Notes: a model not told the origin generated them from the sequence alone. A stretch of 5,838 nt of DNA from Campylobacteraceae bacterium (GCA_027022775.1 JALVXO010000193.1:1-5838), one strand, 5' to 3'. Positions 1 to 3,938 are shown, counted from the first letter of the stretch. Numbers and translations: made by a program.

Positions 1-221
1 TTCTTAATAAAGTCCACCATAAACACTAATTCCTCTATCGTTACACCATTTCTAATAACAAATACACCAATATATAAAGCTTTGCCCATTGCGTGCTTAT
101 GTGGTTTGTTCGGGTTATAATATGTCTTGTCTATGTTTTGGCGTGTAGAGCCTATTGTATCGGCTATCTGCTGTGCTGTATTTAGTCTGCGGTATGGGTT
201 TTTTTGTTTTTTGATATTCAT
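1..221 (-). CDS. Small helix-turn-helix protein, 3' end beyond window
   Basis: An open frame of 73 codons starts at ATG 221-219 and reaches the window edge without a stop. The N-terminus is basic (MNIKKQKNPYRRL). Residues about 14-36 read as a helix-turn-helix: helix TAQQIADTIG, then a recognition-like helix STRQNIDKTYY. This fits a small phage DNA-binding protein, perhaps a regulator, but I cannot assign a family. The start overlaps the methylase stop by one base (TAATG), with AAGG at 230-233 as SD inside the methylase gene, so translation is probably coupled. It is the last visible gene of the minus-strand operon. That it is coding is well supported by frame and coupling. The function is inferred from the HTH pattern only. 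Confidence 0.7.
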   Translation of the reverse strand, partial: MNIKKQKNPYRRLNTAQQIADTIGSTRQNIDKTYYNPNKPHKHAMGKALYIGVFVIRNGVTIEELVFMVDFIK

Positions 222-1141
222 TAAAATAACCTTGTTAAATCTTTGTGTTCTTTATTACAGTAAAGATTTTCATAAACTTTATTATTTGCGGTTGCCGATA
301 GTGTGCTTCTATGTTCAAAACTTGCTATTTTAGACAGATTAAAATTGTAAGATGATACATATATCTTGTATGGGCTTCTAGCTATCCACTCTTCTAGCTT
401 TCTGTGATTAAAGCCACCCTCTTGATATTCTTCTGTATTTTCATATGGCGGGTCAAGGTAAATTATTGTTTCTTCTATTGGGGTGTCAATTTGAACCTTA
501 TCATAACTTAAATTGCTTATTTCTAATCGCTCTAATCGCTCTAATCGCTCTAATCGCTCTAATTGCTCTAATTGCTCTAATTGCTGTAATTCAAATCTAT
601 CATTTTTTGCTTTCTTTACAATTCTTTGTAGCAGTTGTCTTGCTTTTGTTTTATCTAGTTCTAAAAGTTTATTTGGAAGCTCTAAATCTATTTTTTTGCT
701 TAACTCTTTTAAAGATTTTTCATTTTTATAAACCACTATTTCGTGTGCTAACTTTTTAAGAGGTTCTACTTCTCTGCCAAATAAATAATTCTTTTGATTA
801 TTCCCAAAACTCCAGCAAGTTTTAAGTAAACCGCCGTGCCAATCGTTATCGTTTTTATGTTTATTAAAAGTTTCTCTATCTACCCACTTGAAAAACTCAT
901 CTGTTACGCCATCTTTTTGTATTTTTCGCAATAGCTCAACTACTCCAGTGTTTAACTCATTATAAAACACTTTTTTAATTTTTTTTCTTTGTAGAGCTTC
1001 AAAAGAAATAGCACCGCCACCACCAAACAAATCATAAAAATATTTTGTATTTGGGTTGGCATTTAAAATCTCATCAACTATTTTTTTTGCCAATTTTCTT
1101 TTACTGCCCATATATGGGATGCCTAATTCTTTAAGATACAT
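221..1141 (-). CDS. D12-class (Dam-like) DNA N6-adenine methyltransferase
   Basis: 306 aa. The product transfers a methyl group from S-adenosylmethionine to N6 of adenine in a DNA recognition site. The conserved blocks come in alpha-class order. Motif X is PYMGSKRKLAKKI (residues 9-21). Motif I, the cofactor site, is YDLFGGGG (36-43). A variable target-recognition region follows. Motif IV, the catalytic site, is IYLDPPY (227-233), then YVSSYN (261-266). Length is normal for D12 enzymes. The start is supported by AAGG at 1148-1151, six bases upstream. Residues 186-207 are a run of Leu-Glu-Gln/Arg triplets coded by a 9-bp tandem repeat, probably a helix between the recognition region and motif IV. 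No restriction endonuclease is nearby, so it looks like an orphan phage enzyme (self-protection or regulation). The sequence specificity cannot be read from the sequence. Confidence 0.93.
   Translation of the reverse strand: MYLKELGIPYMGSKRKLAKKIVDEILNANPNTKYFYDLFGGGGAISFEALQRKKIKKVFYNELNTGVVELLRKIQKDGVTDEFFKWVDRETFNKHKNDNDWHGGLLKTCWSFGNNQKNYLFGREVEPLKKLAHEIVVYKNEKSLKELSKKIDLELPNKLLELDKTKARQLLQRIVKKAKNDRFELQQLEQLEQLERLERLERLERLEISNLSYDKVQIDTPIEETIIYLDPPYENTEEYQEGGFNHRKLEEWIARSPYKIYVSSYNFNLSKIASFEHRSTLSATANNKVYENLYCNKEHKDLTRLF
523..585. repeat. 9-bp tandem repeat inside the methylase gene
   Basis: Seven uninterrupted copies are present. Four are CTAATCGCT (523-558) and three are CTAATTGCT (559-585), with a decayed eighth unit at 586-594. 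On the coding strand they give four Leu-Glu-Arg and three Leu-Glu-Gln-type triplets (residues 186-207). Because the unit is 9 bp, gain or loss of copies keeps the reading frame and changes only the length of the helix. Confidence 0.95.
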
Positions 1142-1389
1142 TTATTACCTTGTATTAAGCTATTTAATTCGTCTATCTGCTTTCTATTTTTATCAAGCTT
1201 TTCAAGATTTATACTTTGTATTTTTAAAATATGATACCTGTCGCCTCTACTTTTAATATCAAGAAGCTGCTTATATATATTTTGAAACTCTGCCATACTA
1301 AAGGTTGTTTGCTTGTATATCTTTAAGATTTTATCGTTTTTAGCTAAAGCATCTGAAAAAATCACGGGAGTATTTTTTATATTCTCCAT
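1123..1389 (-). CDS. Small protein of unknown function; start may lie upstream
   Basis: 88 aa from ATG 1389; family not recognised. The protein is charged and mostly helical by eye (residues about 25-85, rich in K, E, L and I), possibly with a coiled coil near the C-terminus (INLEKLDKNRKQIDELNSL). Its end overlaps the methylase start by 19 bases, so the two are probably co-translated. ATG 1389 has no SD. A very strong purine SD (AAAGGGGGG, 1437-1445) lies upstream. Eight bases after it in the same frame is ATA 1428, and the frame stays open from there, which would give 101 aa. No ATG, GTG or TTG occurs in frame between the -10 box and ATG 1389. It is the first gene after the promoter at 1470-1500. 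Confidence 0.65.
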   Translation of the reverse strand: MENIKNTPVIFSDALAKNDKILKIYKQTTFSMAEFQNIYKQLLDIKSRGDRYHILKIQSINLEKLDKNRKQIDELNSLIQGNKCILKN

Positions 1390-1436
1390 ACATAAGGGGC
1401 TGTTTAAGCATTGTATTAAATCTTTTATAGTTTTGT

Positions 1437-1445
1437 CCCCCCTTT
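1437..1445 (-). promoter_or_regulatory. Strong Shine-Dalgarno site lacking a canonical start
   Basis: AAAGGGGGG reads on the minus strand about 20 bases after the expected transcription start. The next in-frame codon at ideal spacing (8 nt) is ATA at 1428, not a usual start. This site argues that translation of the first gene of the left operon begins near 1428 rather than at 1389. Confidence 0.5.
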
Positions 1446-1469
1446 GTAAAAAATAATATCTATAACAAT

Positions 1470-1500
1470 ATTATAGGACATATTTGCTTAATTTTGTCAA
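1470..1500 (-). promoter_or_regulatory. Promoter of the minus-strand operon
   Basis: A perfect -35 (TTGACA, 1495-1500) and a perfect -10 (TATAAT, 1470-1475) are separated by 19 bases on the minus strand. The predicted transcription start is near 1463, just ahead of the SD at 1437-1445. The spacer is two bases longer than ideal, which often goes with regulated promoters. Confidence 0.75.
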
Positions 1501-1505
1501 ATATG
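1479..1505. promoter_or_regulatory. Operator-like inverted repeat over the -35 region
   Basis: CATATTTG (1479-1486) and CAAATATG (1498-1505) are perfect 8-bp arms with an 11-base spacer, so the half-site centres are 19 bp apart (nearly two helical turns). The repeat covers the -35 box and the spacer of the minus-strand promoter, which is where a dimeric repressor would block RNA polymerase. The cognate regulator is unknown; the HTH protein at 1-221 is one candidate. Confidence 0.55.
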
Positions 1506-1525
1506 GTTGCTTTTGGGTATTTTTT

Positions 1526-1531
1526 TATAAT
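1526..1531 (+). promoter_or_regulatory. Possible plus-strand -10 box
   Basis: TATAAT follows a T-rich tract (TTTTTTATAAT) just right of the operator-like repeat and would point away from the methylase operon. There is no clear -35 and no convincing gene for several hundred bases downstream, so this is a weak call. Confidence 0.25.
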
Positions 1532-1850
1532 AATGTTTCTTTTTGGAACACTACTGTATAAGGTAATAGATTTTTGAAAAGTTCGGAAATTGTGAGCAAT
1601 CGGGGGCGTGCTGACCTTTGTGTTCGCATTTACTATCAACAGAACCTAAACCGATTTAATGGCACTTTCGGCAGAGCTTCACAATCCATTCCAGACTGCT
1701 ACGCATTACGCAGCAGTAAACAATCTCTTTACAACTGCCATATTATTTAATCTTTTGCCCCGCCCTATTATTTTACCCTCAAAACACCGTGTAACCAAAC
1801 TACACACTATAAAAATATTTTTCTCTTTTTTCTCTCATTTTGCTATTTTT
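1532..1850. other. Region without a convincing gene
   Basis: The part from about 1582 to 1735 is visibly richer in G+C than its surroundings. It holds two overlapping open frames on the plus strand: one ending at 1750 (possible GTG at 1592 or TTG at 1574) and one from ATG 1659 to 1880. Neither has an SD and neither resembles a family I know. A perfect 6-bp inverted repeat (ACTGCT 1695-1700, AGCAGT 1712-1717) lies inside. The part from 1740 to 1850 is pyrimidine-rich and leads into the promoter. It could be a decayed gene or an untranslated or regulatory region. Confidence 0.5.
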
Positions 1851-1852
1851 GT

Positions 1853-1881
1853 TTGCATTTTGTTGCTATTTTTGTTATAAT
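1853..1881 (+). promoter_or_regulatory. Extended -10 promoter for the middle plus-strand transcript
   Basis: TGTTATAAT (1873-1881) is an extended -10 box with a perfect TATAAT at 1876-1881. TTGCAT at 1853-1858 is a weak -35 at the ideal 17-base spacing. The upstream DNA repeats short T-runs about once per helical turn, a pattern known for the main promoters of Campylobacter and Helicobacter. Transcription would start near 1888. Confidence 0.7.
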
Positions 1882-1913
1882 TGTGATGTAAAAAAAATAA
1901 TTGGAGCGCTGCC

Positions 1914-1957
1914 CTGCTGGTTACAGCAAAAGAGCAATTTGCTTTAAAAACCAGCAG
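1914..1957 (+). promoter_or_regulatory. Leader hairpin in the 5' untranslated region
   Basis: CTGCTGGTT (1914-1922) pairs with AACCAGCAG (1949-1957). Inside it AGCAAA (1925-1930) pairs with TTTGCT (1938-1943) around a 7-base loop. This is one long two-part hairpin about 25 bases after the predicted transcription start. No T-run follows, so it is not an intrinsic terminator. It may protect the 5' end of the RNA or control translation just downstream. Confidence 0.55.
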
Positions 1958-2088
1958 ATTGGGAGCGTCGGTTGGGTAGTAGGGCGGGTAAAACTATCCC
2001 GCAAGAGGTGCTTGCAGATATGGCGAGCCAATACACTTACGCCACGCCTAAAGAAGGTTTCGAGGTGGTGGCGGTGATTTTTAGTTAA
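1948..2088 (+). pseudogene. Fragment resembling the C-terminus of a polynucleotide-kinase-type P-loop protein
   Basis: A 46-codon open frame runs from just after a TAA (1945-1947) to TAA 2086-2088. Its sequence (R..R.GK.IPQEVLADMASQY, then ATPKEGFEVV) matches the pattern I know from the lid and C-terminal end of AAA_33 / T4-Pnkp-like kinases: R..R.G..VP.EVI.RM...Y.PP...EGFD.V. The Walker A half is absent, so this is probably a remnant. It could still be expressed as a 38-residue peptide: TTG 1972 has GGGAG at 1961-1965, six bases upstream. The family link is by eye. Confidence 0.4.
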
Positions 2089-2097
2089 GGAGATACT

Positions 2098-2481
2098 ATG
2101 ATAAATATCTATCCAGCTAAAAGTGTCGAGTATGCTTCTGCAGAAGAAGCAGAAGCGGCAATGGATAATGTTGCCGTCTATGACGGCGAATTGGCAGCTT
2201 GGGAGTATACAGACGATAATACTCCCGAGTATTTTGTTGTTGAGGCAGACCAAGAACTTGCCTTTCTCACCCATAATTGTTACATTATGGGGAAAGGGGA
2301 GTATGAGAGAACGGCGGACAATGTTTTTAAATACATTGTCCCAGCGGATAAAATTTTTGATGGAGTCGGCAGTTATGGAATTTACGACAGAACTGCCGAC
2401 TTGGACGAATTTATAGAATTCTCAAACGCCCGAGTTGTAAAAATCGGGCAGGAGTTTTTCTATGAAAATAAAAAATATTAA
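2098..2481 (+). CDS. Acidic protein of unknown function
   Basis: 127 aa, family not recognised. SD AAGGAG sits five bases before ATG 2098, giving a secure start. The protein is rich in Asp and Glu with many aromatic residues, and has no signal peptide, membrane segment or cysteine motif, so it is probably a soluble cytoplasmic protein. It is the first intact gene of the middle transcript and overlaps the next gene by 20 bases. The coding strand holds four perfect inverted repeats (2134-2156, 2173-2187, 2201-2226, 2364-2401), so its mRNA must be strongly folded. Its G+C content looks higher than that of the right arm, suggesting a separate origin. Confidence 0.8.
   Translation: MINIYPAKSVEYASAEEAEAAMDNVAVYDGELAAWEYTDDNTPEYFVVEADQELAFLTHNCYIMGKGEYERTADNVFKYIVPADKIFDGVGSYGIYDRTADLDEFIEFSNARVVKIGQEFFYENKKY
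2134..2156 (+). repeat. Inverted repeat in coding sequence (8-bp arms)
   Basis: GCTTCTGC (2134-2141) and GCAGAAGC (2149-2156) are separated by a 7-base loop, within the codons for an Ala/Glu-rich stretch. Confidence 0.85.
2173..2187 (+). repeat. Inverted repeat in coding sequence (tight 6-bp hairpin)
   Basis: GCCGTC (2173-2178) and GACGGC (2182-2187) flank a 3-base loop. In RNA the stem extends two pairs further through a U-G pair (2171-2189). Confidence 0.8.
2201..2226 (+). repeat. Inverted repeat in coding sequence (8-bp arms)
   Basis: GGGAGTAT (2201-2208) and ATACTCCC (2219-2226) flank a 10-base loop. In RNA the stem extends to 2198-2229 with one U-G pair. Confidence 0.85.
2364..2401 (+). 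repeat. Inverted repeat in coding sequence (11-bp arms)
   Basis: AGTCGGCAGTT (2364-2374) and AACTGCCGACT (2391-2401) are perfect arms around a 16-base loop. Confidence 0.9.
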
Positions 2482-2737
2482 TTTTGCCCTCAAGAAGAGT
2501 TTTACTCTCTTGGAGGGCAGTGAAAAAGAAGTTGCAGAGTGGATTGAACGAAACCACGCTGCTGGCAAAATTAAGGTTGTAGAGCATTTTGACGCTCTAC
2601 TTGGTGGCTCTTTTATGAAAATAGAGCCTGTTGGTGGGAATGCAATTGCTAATATCTTTATCGAGGATGGAGACGATAGAGATATTAGCACGCATAACTT
2701 CCTTTTTAAAAATTGGGGGTGGAAGTTATGCAATTAA
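2462..2737 (+). CDS. Small protein of unknown function
   Basis: 91 aa, not recognised. CAGGAG lies seven bases before ATG 2462, inside the end of the preceding gene (20-base overlap), so the two are likely translated together. There is an N-terminal basic stretch (MKIKNINFALKKS), a helical region with Glu, Trp and Lys (about 18-38), and a Gly-rich middle (LLGGSF, VGGNAIANIFIEDGDD). No signal peptide or membrane segment is visible. The last ten bases overlap the start of the 30-residue membrane peptide gene. Its coding strand carries four inverted repeats, including the 17-bp helix at 2647-2690. Confidence 0.78.
   Translation: MKIKNINFALKKSFTLLEGSEKEVAEWIERNHAAGKIKVVEHFDALLGGSFMKIEPVGGNAIANIFIEDGDDRDISTHNFLFKNWGWKLCN
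2486..2518 (+). repeat. Imperfect hairpin (14-base arms) at the gene junction
   Basis: Arms 2486-2499 and 2505-2518 pair over 14 positions with two mismatches and one G-U, around a 5-base loop. The outer six pairs (GCCCTC with GAGGGC) are perfect. It lies just after the stop of the preceding gene and about 25 bases into the next. Confidence 0.7.
2579..2628 (+). repeat. Two successive inverted repeats in coding sequence
   Basis: GTAGAGC (2579-2585) with GCTCTAC (2594-2600), loop 8. Then GGCTCT (2606-2611) with AGAGCC (2623-2628), loop 11. Only five bases separate the two hairpins. Confidence 0.8.
2647..2690 (+). repeat. 17-bp RNA-type helix inside a coding sequence
   Basis: TGCTAATATCT (2647-2657) pairs perfectly with AGATATTAGCA (2680-2690). 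One U-G pair follows (2658 with 2679). TATCG (2659-2663) then pairs with CGATA (2674-2678), leaving a 10-base loop. The helix is continuous in plus-strand RNA. Confidence 0.9.
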
Positions 2738-2820
2738 TCTACCTCCTATTGGTATTAGCCGCCCTCCTAAAGCCCCAGCTAACAATCTTGTTACTGGCGG
2801 CTCTTTTAGGTGGGCTTTGA
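2728..2820 (+). CDS. 30-residue hydrophobic membrane peptide
   Basis: ATG 2728 to TGA 2818-2820, 30 aa. Nearly all residues are Leu, Ile, Val or Ala, broken only by a Lys-Pro-Gln at positions 15-17. It could form one bent transmembrane helix or a short helical hairpin in the inner membrane. A G-rich SD (GGGGGTGGA) lies just upstream, and the start overlaps the end of the preceding gene by ten bases, which supports translation. Size and composition fit small phage membrane peptides (holin-like, superinfection or toxin peptides), but nothing decides between these. Confidence 0.5.
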   Translation: MQLIYLLLVLAALLKPQLTILLLAALLGGL

Positions 2821-2854
2821 GGTGCGGGAGACCGCTTTATTTTTAGATAGAAAA

Positions 2855-2860
2855 AAGGAG
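2855..2860 (+). promoter_or_regulatory. Shine-Dalgarno site that fixes the start at 2866
   Basis: AAGGAG with five bases to ATG 2866 is the best SD in this stretch. The GTG at 2892 that opens the long downstream frame has no comparable site. Confidence 0.7.
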
Positions 2861-2865
2861 CTAAT

Positions 2866-2907
2866 ATGGAAATAAAACTTAAAAAAACAGAGTGGAAAAA
2901 ATATTAA
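2866..2907 (+). CDS. 13-codon 5' segment, out of frame with the following gene
   Basis: ATG 2866 reads MEIKLKKTEWKKY and stops at TAA 2905-2907. It has the strong SD, while the long frame that overlaps it has none. A -1 shift at either poly-A run (A7 at 2881-2887, A6 at 2896-2901) joins it to the 234-codon frame and yields a natural-looking N-terminus (…EWKKILKGEET). It is therefore more likely the true start of the next gene, in a frameshifted or switched-off state, than a separate leader peptide. A leader peptide remains possible. Confidence 0.5.
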   Translation: MEIKLKKTEWKKY

Positions 2908-3596
2908 AAGGGGAAGAAACAAAAACAATTAAAAAAGGGAAAGTTTTCTTCCCTTATAGTCAATTAAAATGGAGTAATTTTAGGAGATATAACGAAGCAC
3001 CTATCCCCAAAAAAAATGCAGACGAACTCATAGAACAAAAGCTGGGTTCATTCATGGAAAAGTTTATAGTGCCAAAAGGCACTTTTTGTGTTGTATTGGA
3101 AGATTGCAGCTATCAGAGCTACAAAAAGGGGGAATTGGAAATTAGGTTTGTCCCCGACGGGGACGAAAACCATTTTCCAAATTATGACCTCTACCTATTC
3201 CCTTATTATCAAAGTGTGGATAAAGATTTTAATAAAGTTGTAATATGTACTTCTTCTTGTTATTATGCTAACTTTATTAAAAATAAATATCCATTGTTGG
3301 GAATAGGGGATACTATAGAGGAGATGTTTTTGAAAAAAATATACAATAAGGTTAAAAAAGAAAATAACCTCTTTGTGTGTGAGAGGGAAGGAGAACCAAT
3401 AAAAGACAGATTTTACAATACTGCGTTTGAAAGAAACTACAAAATCGTTGTCACCTACAACAAAGATTTCCTAAAAAAAATAAAATGGGAAGATTTTATT
3501 AAAATAGCAAATCTTGAGGCTGAAGATGTAGAAAAAATATTTGCCTTAAAGCAGGGGACTTATACACCTACATCTTTAGCAGATGCATTATTTTAG
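2892..3596 (+). CDS. Protein of unknown function, main frame (start probably at 2866 through a -1 frameshift)
   Basis: The frame is 234 codons from GTG 2892, without a good SD. The N-terminal stretch (EKILKGEETKTI) faintly recalls the conserved start of ASCH-type domains (…W…I..GEKT), but the rest (DLYLFPYYQSV, a Lys/Glu-rich helix at about 145-160, a C-terminus rich in acidic residues ending TSLADALF) matches no family I can name. No signal peptide or membrane segment is visible. The coding strand contains hairpins at 2935-2955, 3068-3083 and 3147-3167; the second has a T-run and looks like a terminator. It is the last gene before the structured RNA region. Coding is likely given length and composition; function is unknown. 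Confidence 0.7.
   Translation: MEKILKGEETKTIKKGKVFFPYSQLKWSNFRRYNEAPIPKKNADELIEQKLGSFMEKFIVPKGTFCVVLEDCSYQSYKKGELEIRFVPDGDENHFPNYDLYLFPYYQSVDKDFNKVVICTSSCYYANFIKNKYPLLGIGDTIEEMFLKKIYNKVKKENNLFVCEREGEPIKDRFYNTAFERNYKIVVTYNKDFLKKIKWEDFIKIANLEAEDVEKIFALKQGTYTPTSLADALF
2935..2955 (+). repeat. Inverted repeat in coding sequence (7-bp arms)
   Basis: AAGGGAA (2935-2941) and TTCCCTT (2949-2955) flank a 7-base loop about 30 bases after the frameshift region. Confidence 0.75.
3068..3087 (+). terminator. Terminator-like hairpin inside a gene
   Basis: AGTGCC (3068-3073) and GGCACT (3078-3083) pair around AAAA, with T through 3087. The shape is that of a short intrinsic terminator. Translating ribosomes would normally mask it. 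If the upstream frame is closed at 2907 the hairpin would be exposed and could end transcription. Confidence 0.4.
3147..3167 (+). repeat. Tight 9-bp hairpin in coding sequence
   Basis: TTTGTCCCC (3147-3155) pairs with GGGGACGAA (3159-3167) through one U-G pair, with a 3-base loop. Its design matches the hairpin at 2173-2187. Confidence 0.8.
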
Positions 3597-3609
3597 GCGG
3601 CTCCGCCCG

Positions 3610-3650
3610 TCGGTTTCTATCTGCTCTTGTAGAGGGGTAGAATAAGCCGA
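3610..3650 (+). other. Composite hairpin upstream of the structured RNA
   Basis: Three stacked short stems share one axis: TCGG (3610-3613) with CCGA (3647-3650), TTCTA (3615-3619) with TAGAA (3638-3642), and CTCT (3624-3627) with AGAG (3631-3634) around a 3-base loop. It follows the end of the preceding gene. No U-run follows, so it is not a clear intrinsic terminator, but it may be the 3' end structure of the middle transcript. Confidence 0.4.
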
Positions 3651-3703
3651 TTTAGCTTAAATCTTTTAGTAGGTGCTATCGTATAGTATCTATTAAAGGA
3701 TTT

Positions 3704-3720
3704 TATGCTATAATAGCGTA
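3704..3720 (+). promoter_or_regulatory. Extended -10 promoter within a near-palindrome
   Basis: TGCTATAAT (3706-3714) is an extended -10 box. The transcription start is expected at about 3720-3721, which is the first paired base of the structured RNA. The box sits inside a near-palindrome (TATGCTAT 3704-3711, ATAGCGTA 3713-3720, 7 of 8 positions complementary), a possible operator. No consensus -35 is seen. Confidence 0.65.
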
Positions 3721-3919
3721 TAGCCAACACTTACGGCTCTACGCTGTCGGTGCAGTGCTGTCCGTCGCTTTGGCGATTGGCAGACTTTGGCTATATATTA
3801 TCTTTACTAGGCTACGCCAAGCCTTTGCTGGTTATCCTGCCCCTTTGGGGCTAACCACTACATAGCGTCGTCTAGTAAAGGTAATAGGATAACTAGCAAG
3901 AATTGGCGTTCTTCTATCC
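3719..3919 (+). ncRNA. Compact structured RNA of unknown class
   Basis: Three helical domains abut without a single unpaired base between them. Domain 1: TATAGCCAA (3719-3727) with TTGGCTATA (3787-3795), enclosing two hairpins (3728-3757, inner stem 3733-3737/3743-3747; and 3758-3783, stems 3758-3762/3779-3783 and 3765-3768/3773-3776), so a three-way junction. Domain 2: 15 pairs (3796-3810 with 3872-3886), then two more pairs, a mismatch and ACGC/GCGT (3814-3817/3865-3868), capped by GGTTA/TAACC and GCCCC/GGGGC (3830-3856). Domain 3: GGATA/TATCC (3887-3891/3915-3919) with AAGAA/TTCTT (3898-3902/3909-3913). At least four G-U pairs (3735-3745, 3761-3779 region, 3801-3881, 3811-3871) would be A-C mismatches on the other strand, so the folded molecule is the plus-strand RNA. 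It may be a stand-alone ncRNA or the leader of the replication operon. I do not recognise the class. Confidence 0.65.
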
Positions 3920-3938
3920 ACTTCTTATTCTCCTGTTG

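Noticed and set aside
523..585. Tandem repeats as a CRISPR or iteron array
   Set aside because: Units are 9 bp without spacers and lie in frame inside the methylase, so this is a coding microsatellite.
445..759. Plus-strand frame with an Ala-Leu-Ile repeat
   Set aside because: It is the other strand of the methylase and its 9-bp repeat, which has clear catalytic motifs.
1586..1600. AATTGTGAGC resembles half of the lac operator
   Set aside because: Only a half-site of ten bases, no second half, no promoter placed for it; coincidence is more likely.
1592..1750. Plus-strand frame from GTG 1592
   Set aside because: No SD, no recognisable motif, and it overlaps the other weak frame; kept only as part of the unassigned region.
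1659..1880. 73-codon plus-strand frame with a hydrophobic C-terminus
   Set aside because: No SD. Its end is the T-rich promoter tract read as Phe/Leu/Ile codons.
1921..2274. 117-codon minus-strand frame
   Set aside because: Antisense to the leader and to the start of the SD-supported gene at 2098; no SD or domain.
2123..2416. 97-codon plus-strand frame in another phase
   Set aside because: Lies wholly within the gene at 2098, which has the better SD and overlaps its neighbour naturally.
3598..3608. GC-rich palindromic bases after the 2892 gene as an intrinsic terminator
   Set aside because: Stem only about four pairs with a minimal loop and no following T-run.
3719..3919. Structured region as a tRNA, tmRNA or integron attC site
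   Set aside because: No cloverleaf, CCA end or anticodon arm that I can draw, no tag-peptide frame, and no attC-type core sites.
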